Origin: Croceivirga lutea
GTDB taxonomy: Bacteria > Bacteroidota > Bacteroidia > Flavobacteriales > Flavobacteriaceae
Direction: 5' to 3'
Length of the DNA stretch: 64,000 nucleotides
Assembly (NCBI RefSeq): GCF_014235875.1
Contig: NZ_JACJUK010000001.1
Coordinates: forward strand, 496,001-560,000
In this document: positions 8,883 to 18,012 of the stretch, in pieces
How positions within the stretch are numbered: the stretch's first letter is position 1
Layout of the letters: each line of letters starts with the position of its first letter
Made by a program: the position numbers and the translations under genes
The notes under the pieces: model-generated
Databases searched by the model: none
What the model was told of the DNA's origin: nothing
The model's input: only the letters and a program-made list of their open reading frames with translations

Positions 8883-8972
8883 ATCGTATTTTTTGTGTTA
8901 AACTTTATATTAATTGCGTCAATTAGGTATAAAAAATAATTTTATATAATTGATTATCAATTAATTACACAA

Positions 8973-9002
8973 CAAAGGTATGCGGAATATGAATTTTGTC
9001 AA
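8973..9002 (-). promoter_or_regulatory. promoter for dps (Bacteroidota -33/-7 type)
   Basis: On the minus strand a TTG at 9002-9000 and a perfect TAnnTTTG box (TACCTTTG, 8980-8973) are separated by exactly 19 bases, the spacing expected for the Bacteroidota primary sigma factor. Transcription would start near 8969, giving an untranslated leader of about 87 bases before the dps ATG. Confidence 0.6.
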
Positions 9003-9053
9003 GGGCTTTAACGGCTCTTAACGGAATGTGGAATATCTTAACAAAACGATATG

Positions 9054-10136
9054 TTAAAGCCAGCCTTTTCTCTTAAAGAAAATTAACAACCCAATACCAA
9101 CTAAAAGAAATACACCCCATAAAATAAAGTATCCGTTTCTGTATTGAAGTTCAGGCATGTATTCAAAATTCATACCATAAATACCTGCTAGAAATGTCAA
9201 CGGAATAAATATTGCCGCTATCACAGTAAGTACTTTCATGACTTCGTTCATTTTATTGCTGACACTGGTCATATACATTTCCATTAAACTGGTAGACATT
9301 TCTCTATTCAAGGTAAGATCTTCATTAATTTCAATACAGTGGTCAAGGGTATCTTTTAAAAAGAGTTTGGTGTCTTTTGTAAAAAGTGAATGTTCAGTCT
9401 CTATAAGTCGACTGATTAAATCTTTTACAGGAAAAATCCATTTTCGAATTCGAATGATTTCCTTTTTGAGTAATTGAATTTTTTTTGCAGTTTCTTCGGT
9501 AGGTCGTTCATAAACTTCTTCTTCAAGCAATTCAATTCGGTCTCGCATTTCATCTAATACCACATAATAATTATCAACTATGGCATCAATTAATGCAAAA
9601 TATAGATAGTCTGCTCCCCTACTTCGAATTCTACCAAATTTTTGCGCTATTCTGTTTTTAACACCATCAAAAACATCATCTTTAGTTTCTTGGAATACCA
9701 GAACCACACCTTCCATTAAAACTAAAGCAACGTGTTCAATAATTAGCTCATCTTTTGGGTTGAGATAGAGCATTTTAAAAACACCAAAAATATGTTTATC
9801 AAACTCATCTACTTTAGGTCTTTGAAGTGTATCTACCAAATCTTCTAACAAAAGATTGTTTAGTCCAAAAGATTTACCAATAGCATCTATGGTAGATTCT
9901 TCTGCAAGACCTACAATATTTACAAAAGAAGTAAGCTCTGGCGATATTCTTTCTTTAAGGTCACTATAATGAGATTCAAAACCTTCTAAAATTGAATCAT
10001 TGTATTCAATAGCCGCAATTTGAGTAAGCTGCTCTTTTCTGGCGCCAACATAGTTGATGGCGCCAGGTGCTTTACCCAATTTAGATTTAGACCTAAAGGA
10101 TTTAGGTAACTTAATTTTGGTTGGTTTCTTTGGCAT
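9054..10136 (-). CDS. corA: CorA-type magnesium/cobalt transporter
   Basis: The 360-residue protein has the CorA plan: a long cytoplasmic alpha/beta domain, a stalk helix and two C-terminal membrane segments separated by the periplasmic loop. The selectivity motif YGMN lies at 320-323, followed by an acidic loop MPEL, and the chain ends in a basic tail (FKRKGWL). The N-terminus is strongly basic. It forms pentameric channels for Mg2+ (or Co2+/Ni2+). Start ATG at 10136; its upstream neighbour on the same strand is the AAA ATPase gene, 35 bases away. Confidence 0.93.
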   Translation of the reverse strand: MPKKPTKIKLPKSFRSKSKLGKAPGAINYVGARKEQLTQIAAIEYNDSILEGFESHYSDLKERISPELTSFVNIVGLAEESTIDAIGKSFGLNNLLLEDLVDTLQRPKVDEFDKHIFGVFKMLYLNPKDELIIEHVALVLMEGVVLVFQETKDDVFDGVKNRIAQKFGRIRSRGADYLYFALIDAIVDNYYVVLDEMRDRIELLEEEVYERPTEETAKKIQLLKKEIIRIRKWIFPVKDLISRLIETEHSLFTKDTKLFLKDTLDHCIEINEDLTLNREMSTSLMEMYMTSVSNKMNEVMKVLTVIAAIFIPLTFLAGIYGMNFEYMPELQYRNGYFILWGVFLLVGIGLLIFFKRKGWL

Positions 10137-10171
10137 AGATATATCAAAGTAGCAAAAATATTCTGACTACC

Positions 10172-11641
10172 CTATAAACCGCTAATATAGCTCCCATAAA
10201 GGTCTTTAAACTGAATACCTTGTTGGTAACGATGTTTGCTTAATTTTTTATGCGCCACTAAGCCCCATAGCAACAATTCTTTTAAGAAGTAAGTATCTTC
10301 CTTGGCAACATCTTCACCGTAATCAGCAATTAAGTTTTTTAATGGCTCAACTGCATCTAATTTTTTACGATATTCCGCATCAGTATCCTCATCCAATAGC
10401 TCAAATCCGTTTTGTTCAAAGAACCAAGCAATTAAATCATCATAGGGCGATTCTGCATCTTTACGTTCTAATTTAGATATACCAGGAAAATACTCAGGAA
10501 AAATTGATTTTACGGCCTCTTCAATTAAGGTTTCAGCTACGAAAGAGGCGCCTTCTTGTTCACCCTCATATACTAGTTCCACTTTACCGGTTATTGCCGG
10601 AATTACTCCCATAAAATCACTTAACCGTACGGTTGTTTTAGCTGCTTTTGCAGTGAGCATTCTAAGTTCAGCAGCACTTAAGAGGTTTTCATATGCTGTA
10701 ATACTCATACGAGCACTAACCCCGCTTTTGGCATCTACATATTCACTGTTACGAGCCTCAAAACCTATTTGTTCCAATACATCTTTTGCTATTTCTGGAA
10801 CATAAATAGCATTACTTTGTCTAGTATCTAATTGTGATTCTTGGTGTGTGATTTTTTTGGCTATAGCTACATTCTCAGGATAATGCGTTAAAATCTGTGA
10901 ACCTATTCTATCTTTTAAAGGTGTAACAATACTACCTCTATTGGTATAATCTTCAGGATTAGCGGTAAATACAAATTGTAAGTCTAAGGGTAATCGAAGT
11001 TTAAATCCTCTAATTTGAATATCACCTTCTTGTAAAATATTAAATAAAGCTACCTGTATTCTTGCTTGCAAATCTGGAAGCTCGTTGATAACAAAAATAC
11101 AGCGGTTAGCACGGGGTATCATACCAAAATGAATTACCCTGTCATCAGCATAACTCAATTTTAAATTTGCAGCTTTTATAGGATCAACATCACCAATTAA
11201 ATCAGCAACAGTTACATCTGGTGTTGCCAACTTTTCAAAGAAACGATCTTCTCTATGCAACCAGGATATTGGTGTGTCTTCACCTTTTTCAGCAACGATT
11301 TCTCTAGCAAATCTAGAAATGGGTTGTAAAGGGTCATCATGTATTTCTGAACCTTCTACATAGGGAATATATTCATCCAGCAAATTTATCATCAAACGTG
11401 CAAGACGAGTCTTTGCCTGACCACGAAGCCCTAATAAATTTATATTATGGCGAGATAAAATGGCACGTTCTAGTTCAGGAATTACAGAATTTTCGTAACC
11501 CCAGATACCTTCAAATACCTGCTCTCCATTTTTAATTTTAGCAATTAAGTTATCTCGTAATTCGTCTTTTATACTTTTTGGTTGGTAGCCAGCTGCTTTA
11601 AGCTGACCTAGTGTTTTACTATTTTCTATTTTCATTTTCAT
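10172..11641 (-). CDS. MoxR/magnesium-chelatase-I-like AAA ATPase
   Basis: The 489-residue protein carries one AAA+ core resembling ChlI/MoxR ATPases and a C-terminal helical extension. The P-loop is GLRGQAKT at 71-78, with Ala where Gly usually precedes the Lys. The Walker B equivalent IFVINE at 182-187 has Asn in place of the Asp but keeps the Glu. Sensor-1-like TANPED lies at 227-232, and DRIGSQ carries a probable arginine finger. Together with the VWA protein encoded just upstream it should form a chaperone-like pair that remodels protein complexes. The substrate is unknown; chlorophyll synthesis is not implied. Confidence 0.85.
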   Translation of the reverse strand: MKMKIENSKTLGQLKAAGYQPKSIKDELRDNLIAKIKNGEQVFEGIWGYENSVIPELERAILSRHNINLLGLRGQAKTRLARLMINLLDEYIPYVEGSEIHDDPLQPISRFAREIVAEKGEDTPISWLHREDRFFEKLATPDVTVADLIGDVDPIKAANLKLSYADDRVIHFGMIPRANRCIFVINELPDLQARIQVALFNILQEGDIQIRGFKLRLPLDLQFVFTANPEDYTNRGSIVTPLKDRIGSQILTHYPENVAIAKKITHQESQLDTRQSNAIYVPEIAKDVLEQIGFEARNSEYVDAKSGVSARMSITAYENLLSAAELRMLTAKAAKTTVRLSDFMGVIPAITGKVELVYEGEQEGASFVAETLIEEAVKSIFPEYFPGISKLERKDAESPYDDLIAWFFEQNGFELLDEDTDAEYRKKLDAVEPLKNLIADYGEDVAKEDTYFLKELLLWGLVAHKKLSKHRYQQGIQFKDLYGSYISGL

Positions 11642-11702
11642 CTTTTTCTAAACTACCAAATCAATTCAATTTAGTAGTACTTCTACCAATGGGAAGAAGG
11701 TT

Positions 11703-12869
11703 TTATTGAATTCTTTTTTTTCTATTGTTTTCGTAATCTTCAAATATCATTTCACCTAAACCTTTAAGTCCAGTATAGAATGCTTTACCCCTATTTGCTT
11801 GTGTAAATTCTCTAATAAACTTCATTAAATACGGGTCTTGTGCAATCATAAAAGTGGTGATAGGTATATGTAGTTTTCGCGCTTGAGCAGCCATGTTATA
11901 ACATTTTTCTACTATGTACTCATCTAAACCTACACTATTCTTATAATAATCGCCGTTAGGCAAACGCAAACAACTTGGTTTACCATCTGTAATCATAAAA
12001 ATCTGTTTGTTGGTATTACGTTTTCTCCGTAGCATATCCATTGCCAATTGCAGACCAGCCACTGTATTGGTATGGTACGGACCTACTTTTAAATAGGGCA
12101 ATTCTTTTATTGATATAGGCCAAGCATCATTACCAAAAACTAAAATATCTAAGGTATCTTTTGGATAACGTGTAGTAATTAGTTCAGCCAATGCCATGGC
12201 TACTTTCTTTGCAGGAGTAATTCGGTCTTCGCCGTAGAGAATCATTGAATGACTAATATCAATCATTAATACGGTGCTCATTTGCGCCTTATGCTCTGTG
12301 TCCTCTACAACCAAATCACCCTCGTCCAATGAAAAACTACCAATACCGTGATTAATTTGTGCATTTTTCAAACTTTCGGTCATTGAAATTCGCTCTAAAC
12401 TATCACCGTAACGGTATTCTCTAAACTCACCCGAACTTTCGTCACCCTGCCCAAGTTTTCCGGTTTTATGGTTACCCGAACCACTTCGTTTAATTTTTCC
12501 AAATATTTGGTCTAATGCTCTTTTTCTTAGCATTTGTTCCAACTTAGCGGTAATGTTTACTTTTCCGCCAGTTCCATTTCCCTCATCGCCTTCTTCACCT
12601 TCTTCTCCCATTTTTCCACCACCATCTTCAAACTCTTCTCGTATATAACCTTTGTTTTTTAGGTCTTCGATAAAGTCTTCAATAGTGTAATCTTCATCTG
12701 TTAATTGGTATTCTTCATCTAATTGTCTAAGCCAATCAATAGCTTCATCAAAATCGCCCGAAGTATGCGTAATTAATTCTTGAAAAATTTCAAATAATTT
12801 TTCAAAAGGAGATTGATTAGGAGCTTCATAGGTAGTAAAACGAAATCCTTTTTTCAAATTCATAGCCAT
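11703..12869 (-). CDS. VWA-domain protein, partner of AAA ATPase
   Basis: The 388-residue cytoplasmic protein has an N-terminal acidic helical region, a low-complexity Gly/Glu linker (about 82-101) and a C-terminal von Willebrand A domain. The metal site is intact: D204, S206 and S208 in DISHS, a Thr in the TNTVAG loop and ITDGKPS as the last element. The AAA ATPase gene follows after 61 bases on the same strand. ChlD/ChlI and MoxR/VWA pairs share this arrangement, in which the VWA protein recruits the target and the ATPase provides force. Confidence 0.87.
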   Translation of the reverse strand: MAMNLKKGFRFTTYEAPNQSPFEKLFEIFQELITHTSGDFDEAIDWLRQLDEEYQLTDEDYTIEDFIEDLKNKGYIREEFEDGGGKMGEEGEEGDEGNGTGGKVNITAKLEQMLRKRALDQIFGKIKRSGSGNHKTGKLGQGDESSGEFREYRYGDSLERISMTESLKNAQINHGIGSFSLDEGDLVVEDTEHKAQMSTVLMIDISHSMILYGEDRITPAKKVAMALAELITTRYPKDTLDILVFGNDAWPISIKELPYLKVGPYHTNTVAGLQLAMDMLRRKRNTNKQIFMITDGKPSCLRLPNGDYYKNSVGLDEYIVEKCYNMAAQARKLHIPITTFMIAQDPYLMKFIREFTQANRGKAFYTGLKGLGEMIFEDYENNRKKRIQ

Positions 12870-13035
12870 ATGTTAAAATTACGGCATTCTGGGGAGCAAC
12901 AAAATCTTTTAAGAAAAGTTAACGCTTACCAAATTTTATTCTTGAGATAATAACTGCCATATCTAAAAATTCCTTTATAGAGAAATCGATTTAGTATTCT
13001 TTTATTTTTAGCAGCCCTCGCTTTATATTTATGTA

Positions 13036-13836
13036 ATGAATTCACTTTTGTATGGTTTTTTAAATACTCCACCGCTTTGGAAAAAACAACAATTTGGGCT
13101 ACAGCAATTTGAATTTCCTAATCTTTCAGTTTTAGATTCCACTCCTCTAAATCTACCCGATAACCTTCGGCTTGGCCACCAAATGGAATTATTATTTAAG
13201 CACCTAATTTCTAGCTCTGAAAACTTTAAAATGGTCTTTAGTAATTTATTGATTGATGAGGGTAAACTGAGAATAGGGGAATTGGACTTTATTTTAAGAG
13301 ATAGTCCTACGCAAAAACACCTTCATGTTGAATTGGCCTATAAGTTTTATGTAATAGATGAAAGTAAATCTGAACCTATTTACCGTTTGGTTGGCCCAAA
13401 CAAGCACGACATGTTTTTTACGAAACTGGATAAGCTTAAAGAAAAGCAAATTCCACTACTACACCATCCCAGCCTTGAAAAATATTGGGAAGCATCAGGT
13501 ATCAATCCCTTTGAAATAGAACAGCAATGTTGCTTTAAAGCACAATTGTTTGAAGCTATAGATTCCGTTACATCTATTCGACCTTTAAATACAGATTGCA
13601 TCGTTGGTAAATGGTTAAACTTTGATGCGTTTACTAGACCTGAGTATAAAAGTTTTCAATACTACATTCCTAAAAAAATAGAATGGGTGATAAACCCACA
13701 TAACAAGGTTCCTTGGTCTTCCCATTATGAAACCTTACTTGATATTAATATGAGAATGCTAAAAGAACAATCACCAATGATTTGGGTAAAAAAAGATGGC
13801 CATACCCTTAAAAAATGGTTCGTGGTATGGTGGTAG
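13036..13836 (+). CDS. DUF1853 family protein
   Basis: The 266-residue product matches DUF1853: N-terminal GFLNTPPLW, the central LGHQMELLFKHLI, and GELDFILRD with HLHVELAYKFYV, which resembles a PD-(D/E)xK nuclease fold core (E-x-D plus E-x-x-x-K). A nuclease-like activity is only a suggestion from this pattern. The gene stands alone on the plus strand and converges with the end of the his operon, two bases between the stop codons. Confidence 0.8.
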   Translation: MNSLLYGFLNTPPLWKKQQFGLQQFEFPNLSVLDSTPLNLPDNLRLGHQMELLFKHLISSSENFKMVFSNLLIDEGKLRIGELDFILRDSPTQKHLHVELAYKFYVIDESKSEPIYRLVGPNKHDMFFTKLDKLKEKQIPLLHHPSLEKYWEASGINPFEIEQQCCFKAQLFEAIDSVTSIRPLNTDCIVGKWLNFDAFTRPEYKSFQYYIPKKIEWVINPHNKVPWSSHYETLLDINMRMLKEQSPMIWVKKDGHTLKKWFVVWW

Positions 13837-13838
13837 GC

Positions 13839-14435
13839 TTAATGTCTATCTATCAAAACCTTTTCAATATCTTTTAAGGTGTAGCCTTTAGCTTGCAATA
13901 AGATTAAATAATGAAAAAGTAAATCAGCACTTTCATTTAAAAACAGCTCTTCGTTATCATCTTTCGCTTCAATAACGGTTTCTACAGCCTCTTCCCCTAC
14001 TTTTTGAGCTATTTTATTAATCCCCTTACGAAAAAGCGAAGCTACATAGCTTTTTTCATCTTCTTTATTTGCTTTACGCGAAGCAATTACCTTTTCTAAA
14101 TCAGACAAAAAACTGAAGTTTGGCGTATTTTCCTCACCCCAGCAAGTATCTGTTCCCATATGGCAAGTAGGACCGGCTGGTTTCACTTTTATCAATAGTG
14201 TGTCATTATCACAATCCACCTTCATAGAAATCAATTCCAAAAAATTGCCGCTTTCTTCACCTTTGGTCCATAACCTGTTTTTAGAACGACTAAAAAAAGT
14301 GACTTTACCTGTTTCTTTGGTTTTATTTATAGCTTCTTGATTCATGTACCCTAACATCAACACATTTTTTGTTCGTGCATCTTGAATTATTGCTGGTACC
14401 AAACCATCTTTATCTTTTGAAAAATCGATTTTCAT
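13839..14435 (-). CDS. hisIE: phosphoribosyl-AMP cyclohydrolase / phosphoribosyl-ATP diphosphatase
   Basis: The 198-residue fusion carries steps 2 and 3 of histidine synthesis. The N-terminal HisI domain (about 1-105) has the zinc and metal residues in DCDNDTL and CHMGTDTCW; the C-terminal HisE domain (about 110-198) has the EEAVETVIEAKD helix of the MazG-like pyrophosphatase fold. It is the last gene of the his operon, 57 bases after hisF. Fusion is common in Bacteroidota. Cytoplasmic. Confidence 0.95.
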   Translation of the reverse strand: MKIDFSKDKDGLVPAIIQDARTKNVLMLGYMNQEAINKTKETGKVTFFSRSKNRLWTKGEESGNFLELISMKVDCDNDTLLIKVKPAGPTCHMGTDTCWGEENTPNFSFLSDLEKVIASRKANKEDEKSYVASLFRKGINKIAQKVGEEAVETVIEAKDDNEELFLNESADLLFHYLILLQAKGYTLKDIEKVLIDRH

Positions 14436-14492
14436 TTTGTTGTAATCTCTTATTGTTTTTAAACTTTTTGAATTTAAATAGAAAACTAACTA

Positions 14493-15248
14493 TCAAATTC
14501 GTACCGGAATTCCTTCTTCTTTCAACTGTTGTTTTAAATCTGGAATTGCTATTTCTTTAAAGTGGAATACACTTGCCGCTAAAGCAGCATCTGCCTTACC
14601 GTTTCTAAAAGTATCTGTAAAATGAGACACCGCTCCTGCACCACCGGAAGCAATTATTGGAATGTTTACCAAACTAGATAGTTTAGCCAATTCTGCATCA
14701 GCAAAGCCATTTTTGGTGCCGTCATGGTCCATAGAGGTAAATAAAATTTCACCTGCGCCACGCTGTTCTACTTCTTTTGCCCAATCAAACAAATCTAACT
14801 CTGTAGGTACTTTACCACCAACCAAATGTACTTTCCAGCCATAAGTAGTTTTACGTGCATCAATAGCCACGACAATACATTGCGAACCAAACTTAGCAAC
14901 CAATTGGTTAATTAAGTCAGGATTCTTAACCGCAGATGAGTTAATAGAAACCTTGTCTGCACCGTTTTTGAGTAGAATATCTACATCTTCTACAGAAGAA
15001 ATTCCGCCACCTACAGTGAATGGAATATTTAATTTTTCTGCAACGTGATACACCAATTTCGCAAGCGTTTTACGTTTTTGCTCGGTTGCAGAAATATCTA
15101 AGAACACCAGTTCATCTGCTCCTTCTTTCGCATAACGTTGGGCTAATTCTACCGGGTCACCAGCATCACGCAAATCCACAAAATTTACGCCTTTAACGGT
15201 TCTACCGTCTTTTATATCTAAACAGGGTATGATTCTTTTTGTAAGCAA
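14493..15248 (-). CDS. hisF: imidazole glycerol phosphate synthase, cyclase subunit
   Basis: The 251-residue TIM barrel joins with HisH to convert PRFAR and ammonia to imidazole glycerol phosphate and AICAR. The catalytic Asp is D11 in [10 protein letters not shown]; the second is in VVAIDARK. The phosphate loops VGGGISS and ASGGAG are present. It follows the DinB-like gene after 23 bases; hisH lies six genes upstream, so the two subunits are unusually separated by inserted genes. Confidence 0.96.
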   Translation of the reverse strand: MLTKRIIPCLDIKDGRTVKGVNFVDLRDAGDPVELAQRYAKEGADELVFLDISATEQKRKTLAKLVYHVAEKLNIPFTVGGGISSVEDVDILLKNGADKVSINSSAVKNPDLINQLVAKFGSQCIVVAIDARKTTYGWKVHLVGGKVPTELDLFDWAKEVEQRGAGEILFTSMDHDGTKNGFADAELAKLSSLVNIPIIASGGAGAVSHFTDTFRNGKADAALAASVFHFKEIAIPDLKQQLKEEGIPVRI

Positions 15249-15271
15249 AATTTTTAGTAATTATTAAAGTA

Positions 15272-15796
15272 TTAATTGGCTTTATCGTTGTTTAAAATAT
15301 TTAGGTCTTGCCCATCGTAAAAGCCTAATTGTTCATCTTTGAGAAATTTTACCCAAAAGGCAATTTGCCCAGTGTGGTACGAAAAATGTTCAACCAAATG
15401 GATAATATTTCCGATTCCAGAAAATTCAAATCCTTGAACAGGTTTTACAGTAACTAGCCTTTCATCTGATATTGATTTAAGCACATTCTTCACCTCTAAA
15501 ACGGTACTAGTTAATTTAGAAAATATGTCTTTTTTAGTGAATCCTTTTTCCATGGAAAATTCCAAATCTCGATTTCTTATGTCTTCAATCTCTTTTAAAG
15601 ACGAAATACCATACTGTCTTAAATTACCACAAAGATGTAGAATTAAATTAGCTATGCTATTCGTGTTCGTATTTGGCTTTTGCCATAGTTGTTCTTCTGT
15701 AATTTTAGCTAAAGAAATCTCAATCATCCGAAGACTTTCATCTAAACGGTAATTAGCATTAGAAATAAATTCTTCTTTAAATTTATTAGTATTCAT
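15272..15796 (-). CDS. DinB-superfamily protein inserted in his operon
   Basis: The 174-residue protein is a DinB/YfiT-like four-helix bundle with the three metal-binding histidines in LILHLCGN and in [10 protein letters not shown]. The superfamily contains thiol-dependent transferases using bacillithiol or other thiols; the substrate here is unknown. Its ATG overlaps the end of hisA by 11 bases, so it is translated as part of the his operon though no role in histidine synthesis is known. Confidence 0.85.
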   Translation of the reverse strand: MNTNKFKEEFISNANYRLDESLRMIEISLAKITEEQLWQKPNTNTNSIANLILHLCGNLRQYGISSLKEIEDIRNRDLEFSMEKGFTKKDIFSKLTSTVLEVKNVLKSISDERLVTVKPVQGFEFSGIGNIIHLVEHFSYHTGQIAFWVKFLKDEQLGFYDGQDLNILNNDKAN

Positions 15797-16565
15797 TAGT
15801 TAAAATATAGTGCTCTAGTTGTTTTAGACGAATTCTATTTTCATAAATGGCTTTGCCAATTATAACTCCTTCACAGCCTATTTCTTTTAATTTTGGGAGT
15901 TCATCAAAAGTAGATATACCACCACTAGCAATCAATTTTATTTGATGCTCAATATTTTGTGCGACACTATTCGTGTTATCTGCAGTAGCCGTTTTAGTTT
16001 GTAGTAATATTTTCTGATACAAATCGAATGCCGGCCCTTGTAACATACCATCTTTAGAAATATCTGTGCAAATAACATAAGAAATGCCTTTGGCTTGATA
16101 TTCATTTATAAAGGGAATTAATTCTTGGTCCGATTCTTCTTGCCATCCCGAGACTGCTATTTTTTCATTATTGGCATCTGCGCCAAGAATAATTTTGTCG
16201 CTACCGTGTTGCTGAATCCATCCTAAAAAAGTGTCGGGGTCTTTCACCGCAATACTACCGCCTGTAATTTGATTGGCCCCACTTTCAAAGGCAATGTGTA
16301 AATCTTCATCGGTTTTTAATCCGCCTCCAAAATCAATTTTCAAATTGGTTTTTGTAGCAATTTGCTCCAAAACCTTATGATTTACAATGTGTTTGGACTT
16401 TGCACCGTCTAGATCTACCAAATGCAGGTACTGAATACCACGGTCCTGAAACTCTTTAGCTACTTCTAACGGATTCTCATTGTATATTTTTTTGGTATCG
16501 TAATCGCCCTTAGACAAACGAACACATTTACCGTCTATAATATCTATTGCTGGGATTATTCTCAT
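15786..16565 (-). CDS. hisA: ProFAR isomerase
   Basis: The 259-residue TIM barrel opens the ribose of ProFAR to PRFAR. D8 in [15 protein letters not shown] is the first catalytic Asp and DISKDGML carries the second; GGGLKT and ASGGIS are the phosphate loops. About ten more residues than usual sit in the loop between TKTATADN and EHQIK. It lies between the four-helix-bundle gene and the DinB gene, both foreign to the pathway. Confidence 0.95.
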   Translation of the reverse strand: MRIIPAIDIIDGKCVRLSKGDYDTKKIYNENPLEVAKEFQDRGIQYLHLVDLDGAKSKHIVNHKVLEQIATKTNLKIDFGGGLKTDEDLHIAFESGANQITGGSIAVKDPDTFLGWIQQHGSDKIILGADANNEKIAVSGWQEESDQELIPFINEYQAKGISYVICTDISKDGMLQGPAFDLYQKILLQTKTATADNTNSVAQNIEHQIKLIASGGISTFDELPKLKEIGCEGVIIGKAIYENRIRLKQLEHYILTNEY

Positions 16566-16572
16566 TTTATAT

Positions 16573-16611
16573 AGTATAAAATACTGAGTAATTAGTATTA
16601 AGTATTACTAC
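16573..16611. repeat. 7-bp AGTA repeat array, left flank of four-helix-bundle gene
   Basis: AGTA occurs at 16573, 16587, 16594 and 16601; the last three lie exactly seven bases apart (units AGTAATT, AGTATTA, AGTATTA). The array fills the gap between the start of hisA and the stop of the four-helix-bundle gene. It is the inverted counterpart of the array at 16976-17006. Confidence 0.6.
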
Positions 16612-16617
16612 GAAAAT

Positions 16618-16968
16618 TTAAGTTAGTTTTTTCTGTAAGGCATAATTCATGTTTTTGATGTCCTCAATAAGGTTTAATAACTCTTCGATGGCAATAGAGT
16701 TTCCAAAATTTAGACGTTTAATCAATAGTAATTGTGTTTCAACTTCACAACAAGAACCATTTGCAACACTTAAAAAATGACGAAATTCATTATTACCTTT
16801 TCGTCCTGCTCCTTCCGCAATATTGGAAGGTATTGAAATAGCTGCTCTTTTTATTTGAGCGGTGATTCCAAATTTTTCATCAATAGGTAGATTATCAGTG
16901 GCTTTATAAATTTTTTCTACTAAATCCATTGACTTTTGCCAAATTATTAAATCTTTGAACTTGTTCAT
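16618..16968 (-). CDS. four-helix-bundle protein (23S rRNA IVS/S23 family)
   Basis: The 116-residue protein begins FKDLIIWQKSMDLV and contains RAAISIPSNIAEGAGR, the signature of the small four-helix-bundle family first described from intervening sequences in 23S rRNA genes and related to Avd of diversity-generating retroelements. The family forms pentamers; function is unknown and copies turn up scattered through Bacteroidota genomes. Here it lies inside the his operon, on the same strand, bracketed by inverted arrays of 7-bp AGTA/TACT repeats, which suggests it arrived as a small mobile cassette. No reverse transcriptase or variable repeat is nearby. Confidence 0.9.
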   Translation of the reverse strand: MNKFKDLIIWQKSMDLVEKIYKATDNLPIDEKFGITAQIKRAAISIPSNIAEGAGRKGNNEFRHFLSVANGSCCEVETQLLLIKRLNFGNSIAIEELLNLIEDIKNMNYALQKKLT

Positions 16969-16975
16969 TTTTTCT

Positions 16976-17006
16976 TACTTCTTTGTACTTTTTACTTAGT
17001 ACTTAA
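16976..17006. repeat. 7-bp TACTT repeat array, right flank of four-helix-bundle gene
   Basis: TACTT occurs at 16976, 16986, 16993 and 17000; the last three are exactly seven bases apart (units TACTTTT, TACTTAG, TACTTAA). Read on the minus strand the units are TTAAGTA, CTAAGTA and AAAAGTA; TTAAGTA also occurs in the left array, so the flanks are inverted copies of the same unit. Confidence 0.6.
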
Positions 17007-17011
17007 AACAG

Positions 17012-17431
17012 CTAATCTAATTTTGCTTTATCTATAGCCATCCATAATTCTGAATTACCCACAGCTTTAAAACCATATTTTTCATAAAGTTTGTGCGCAT
17101 CTTTTGTTTTTAGACTAATGGTCAACACATTTTTGATACAAGCATCTTCCAAAATATGAGCTACAAGCCATTTGCCCAATCCCTTACCTTGGTAATCGTC
17201 AAATATGATAACGTCCATGATATAAGCAAAAGCAACATGGTCCGTTAATACTCTTGCAAATCCTACCTGTTCCATAGCTTCCTTGTAAACACCGAAACAA
17301 ATGGTGTTTTTAATGGTAGTTTTAGTTTGCTGTTCCGTTCTATAACCACCCCAATACGATGTTTTAATCGCTTTATGAATTTTATCAAATTGCAACAAAT
17401 TTTTGTCCTTGGAAATGGTGTAACCAATCAT
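17012..17431 (-). CDS. GNAT-family N-acetyltransferase
   Basis: The 139-residue protein is a single GNAT domain. The acetyl-CoA pyrophosphate loop is DDYQGKGLGKWL (Q/R-x-x-G-x-G/A type), preceded by the DVIIF strand and followed by LYEKYGFKAVG. It uses acetyl-CoA to acetylate an amine whose identity is unknown. It starts two bases after the hisH stop, in frame with operon transcription, but is not part of the histidine pathway. Confidence 0.88.
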   Translation of the reverse strand: MIGYTISKDKNLLQFDKIHKAIKTSYWGGYRTEQQTKTTIKNTICFGVYKEAMEQVGFARVLTDHVAFAYIMDVIIFDDYQGKGLGKWLVAHILEDACIKNVLTISLKTKDAHKLYEKYGFKAVGNSELWMAIDKAKLD

Positions 17432-17433
17432 TA

Positions 17434-18012
17434 CTACAAACTCAAGAAGTTTTTAAGTATCTGAGCGCCATATTCGCCCGACTTTTCTGGGTGAAACTGT
17501 ACACCGTAAAAATTATCTTTTGCCAAAGCGGCACTGTATTCAAGTCCGTAGGTACTTGTTGCAATAGTAGCCTCGCATTTTGGAGCATAAAAACTATGGA
17601 CCAGATATATAAAATCGTTCTCCAAGTTTTTAAACAAGGGCGACTGCAAGTTTTCAATCTTATTCCAACCAATCTGAGGCACTTTTACACTAGTCTCAAA
17701 CTTAACAACATCCACATCAAATATGCCTAATCCTTTAGTATTGCCTTCTTCAGAAGCATTACACATGAGCTGCATACCCAAGCAAATACCCAAAACTGGC
17801 TGTTTTAGCGTAGGAATGATGGAGTCTAAACCACTTTCTTTTAGCTTATGCATAGCAGAGCTTGCTTCCCCTACCCCTGGGAAAATTACTTTATCCGCAT
17901 TACGAATAACTTCTGTGTCATTACTTAGAACAGCTTCTACTCCCAAACGTTGAAAGGCAAACTTGATGCTCTGTATATTTCCAGCGCCATAGTCTATAAT
18001 TACCAAACTCAT
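17434..18012 (-). CDS. hisH: imidazole glycerol phosphate synthase, glutaminase subunit
   Basis: The 192-residue class I glutamine amidotransferase supplies ammonia to HisF. The catalytic triad is C77 in GICLGMQ, H174 and E176 in VQFHPEKSG; the [10 protein letters not shown] loop forms the oxyanion region. Its ATG overlaps the hisB stop by four bases (ATGA), so translation is coupled. Confidence 0.96.
   Translation of the reverse strand: MSLVIIDYGAGNIQSIKFAFQRLGVEAVLSNDTEVIRNADKVIFPGVGEASSAMHKLKESGLDSIIPTLKQPVLGICLGMQLMCNASEEGNTKGLGIFDVDVVKFETSVKVPQIGWNKIENLQSPLFKNLENDFIYLVHSFYAPKCEATIATSTYGLEYSAALAKDNFYGVQFHPEKSGEYGAQILKNFLSL

Noticed and set aside
10172-11641. Magnesium chelatase for chlorophyll synthesis
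   Set aside because: Only the AAA part resembles ChlI, and no other chlorophyll genes occur; the VWA neighbour fits a MoxR-type pair.
16618-16968. Diversity-generating retroelement
   Set aside because: The four-helix-bundle protein is Avd-like, but no reverse transcriptase, template repeat or variable repeat was seen nearby.
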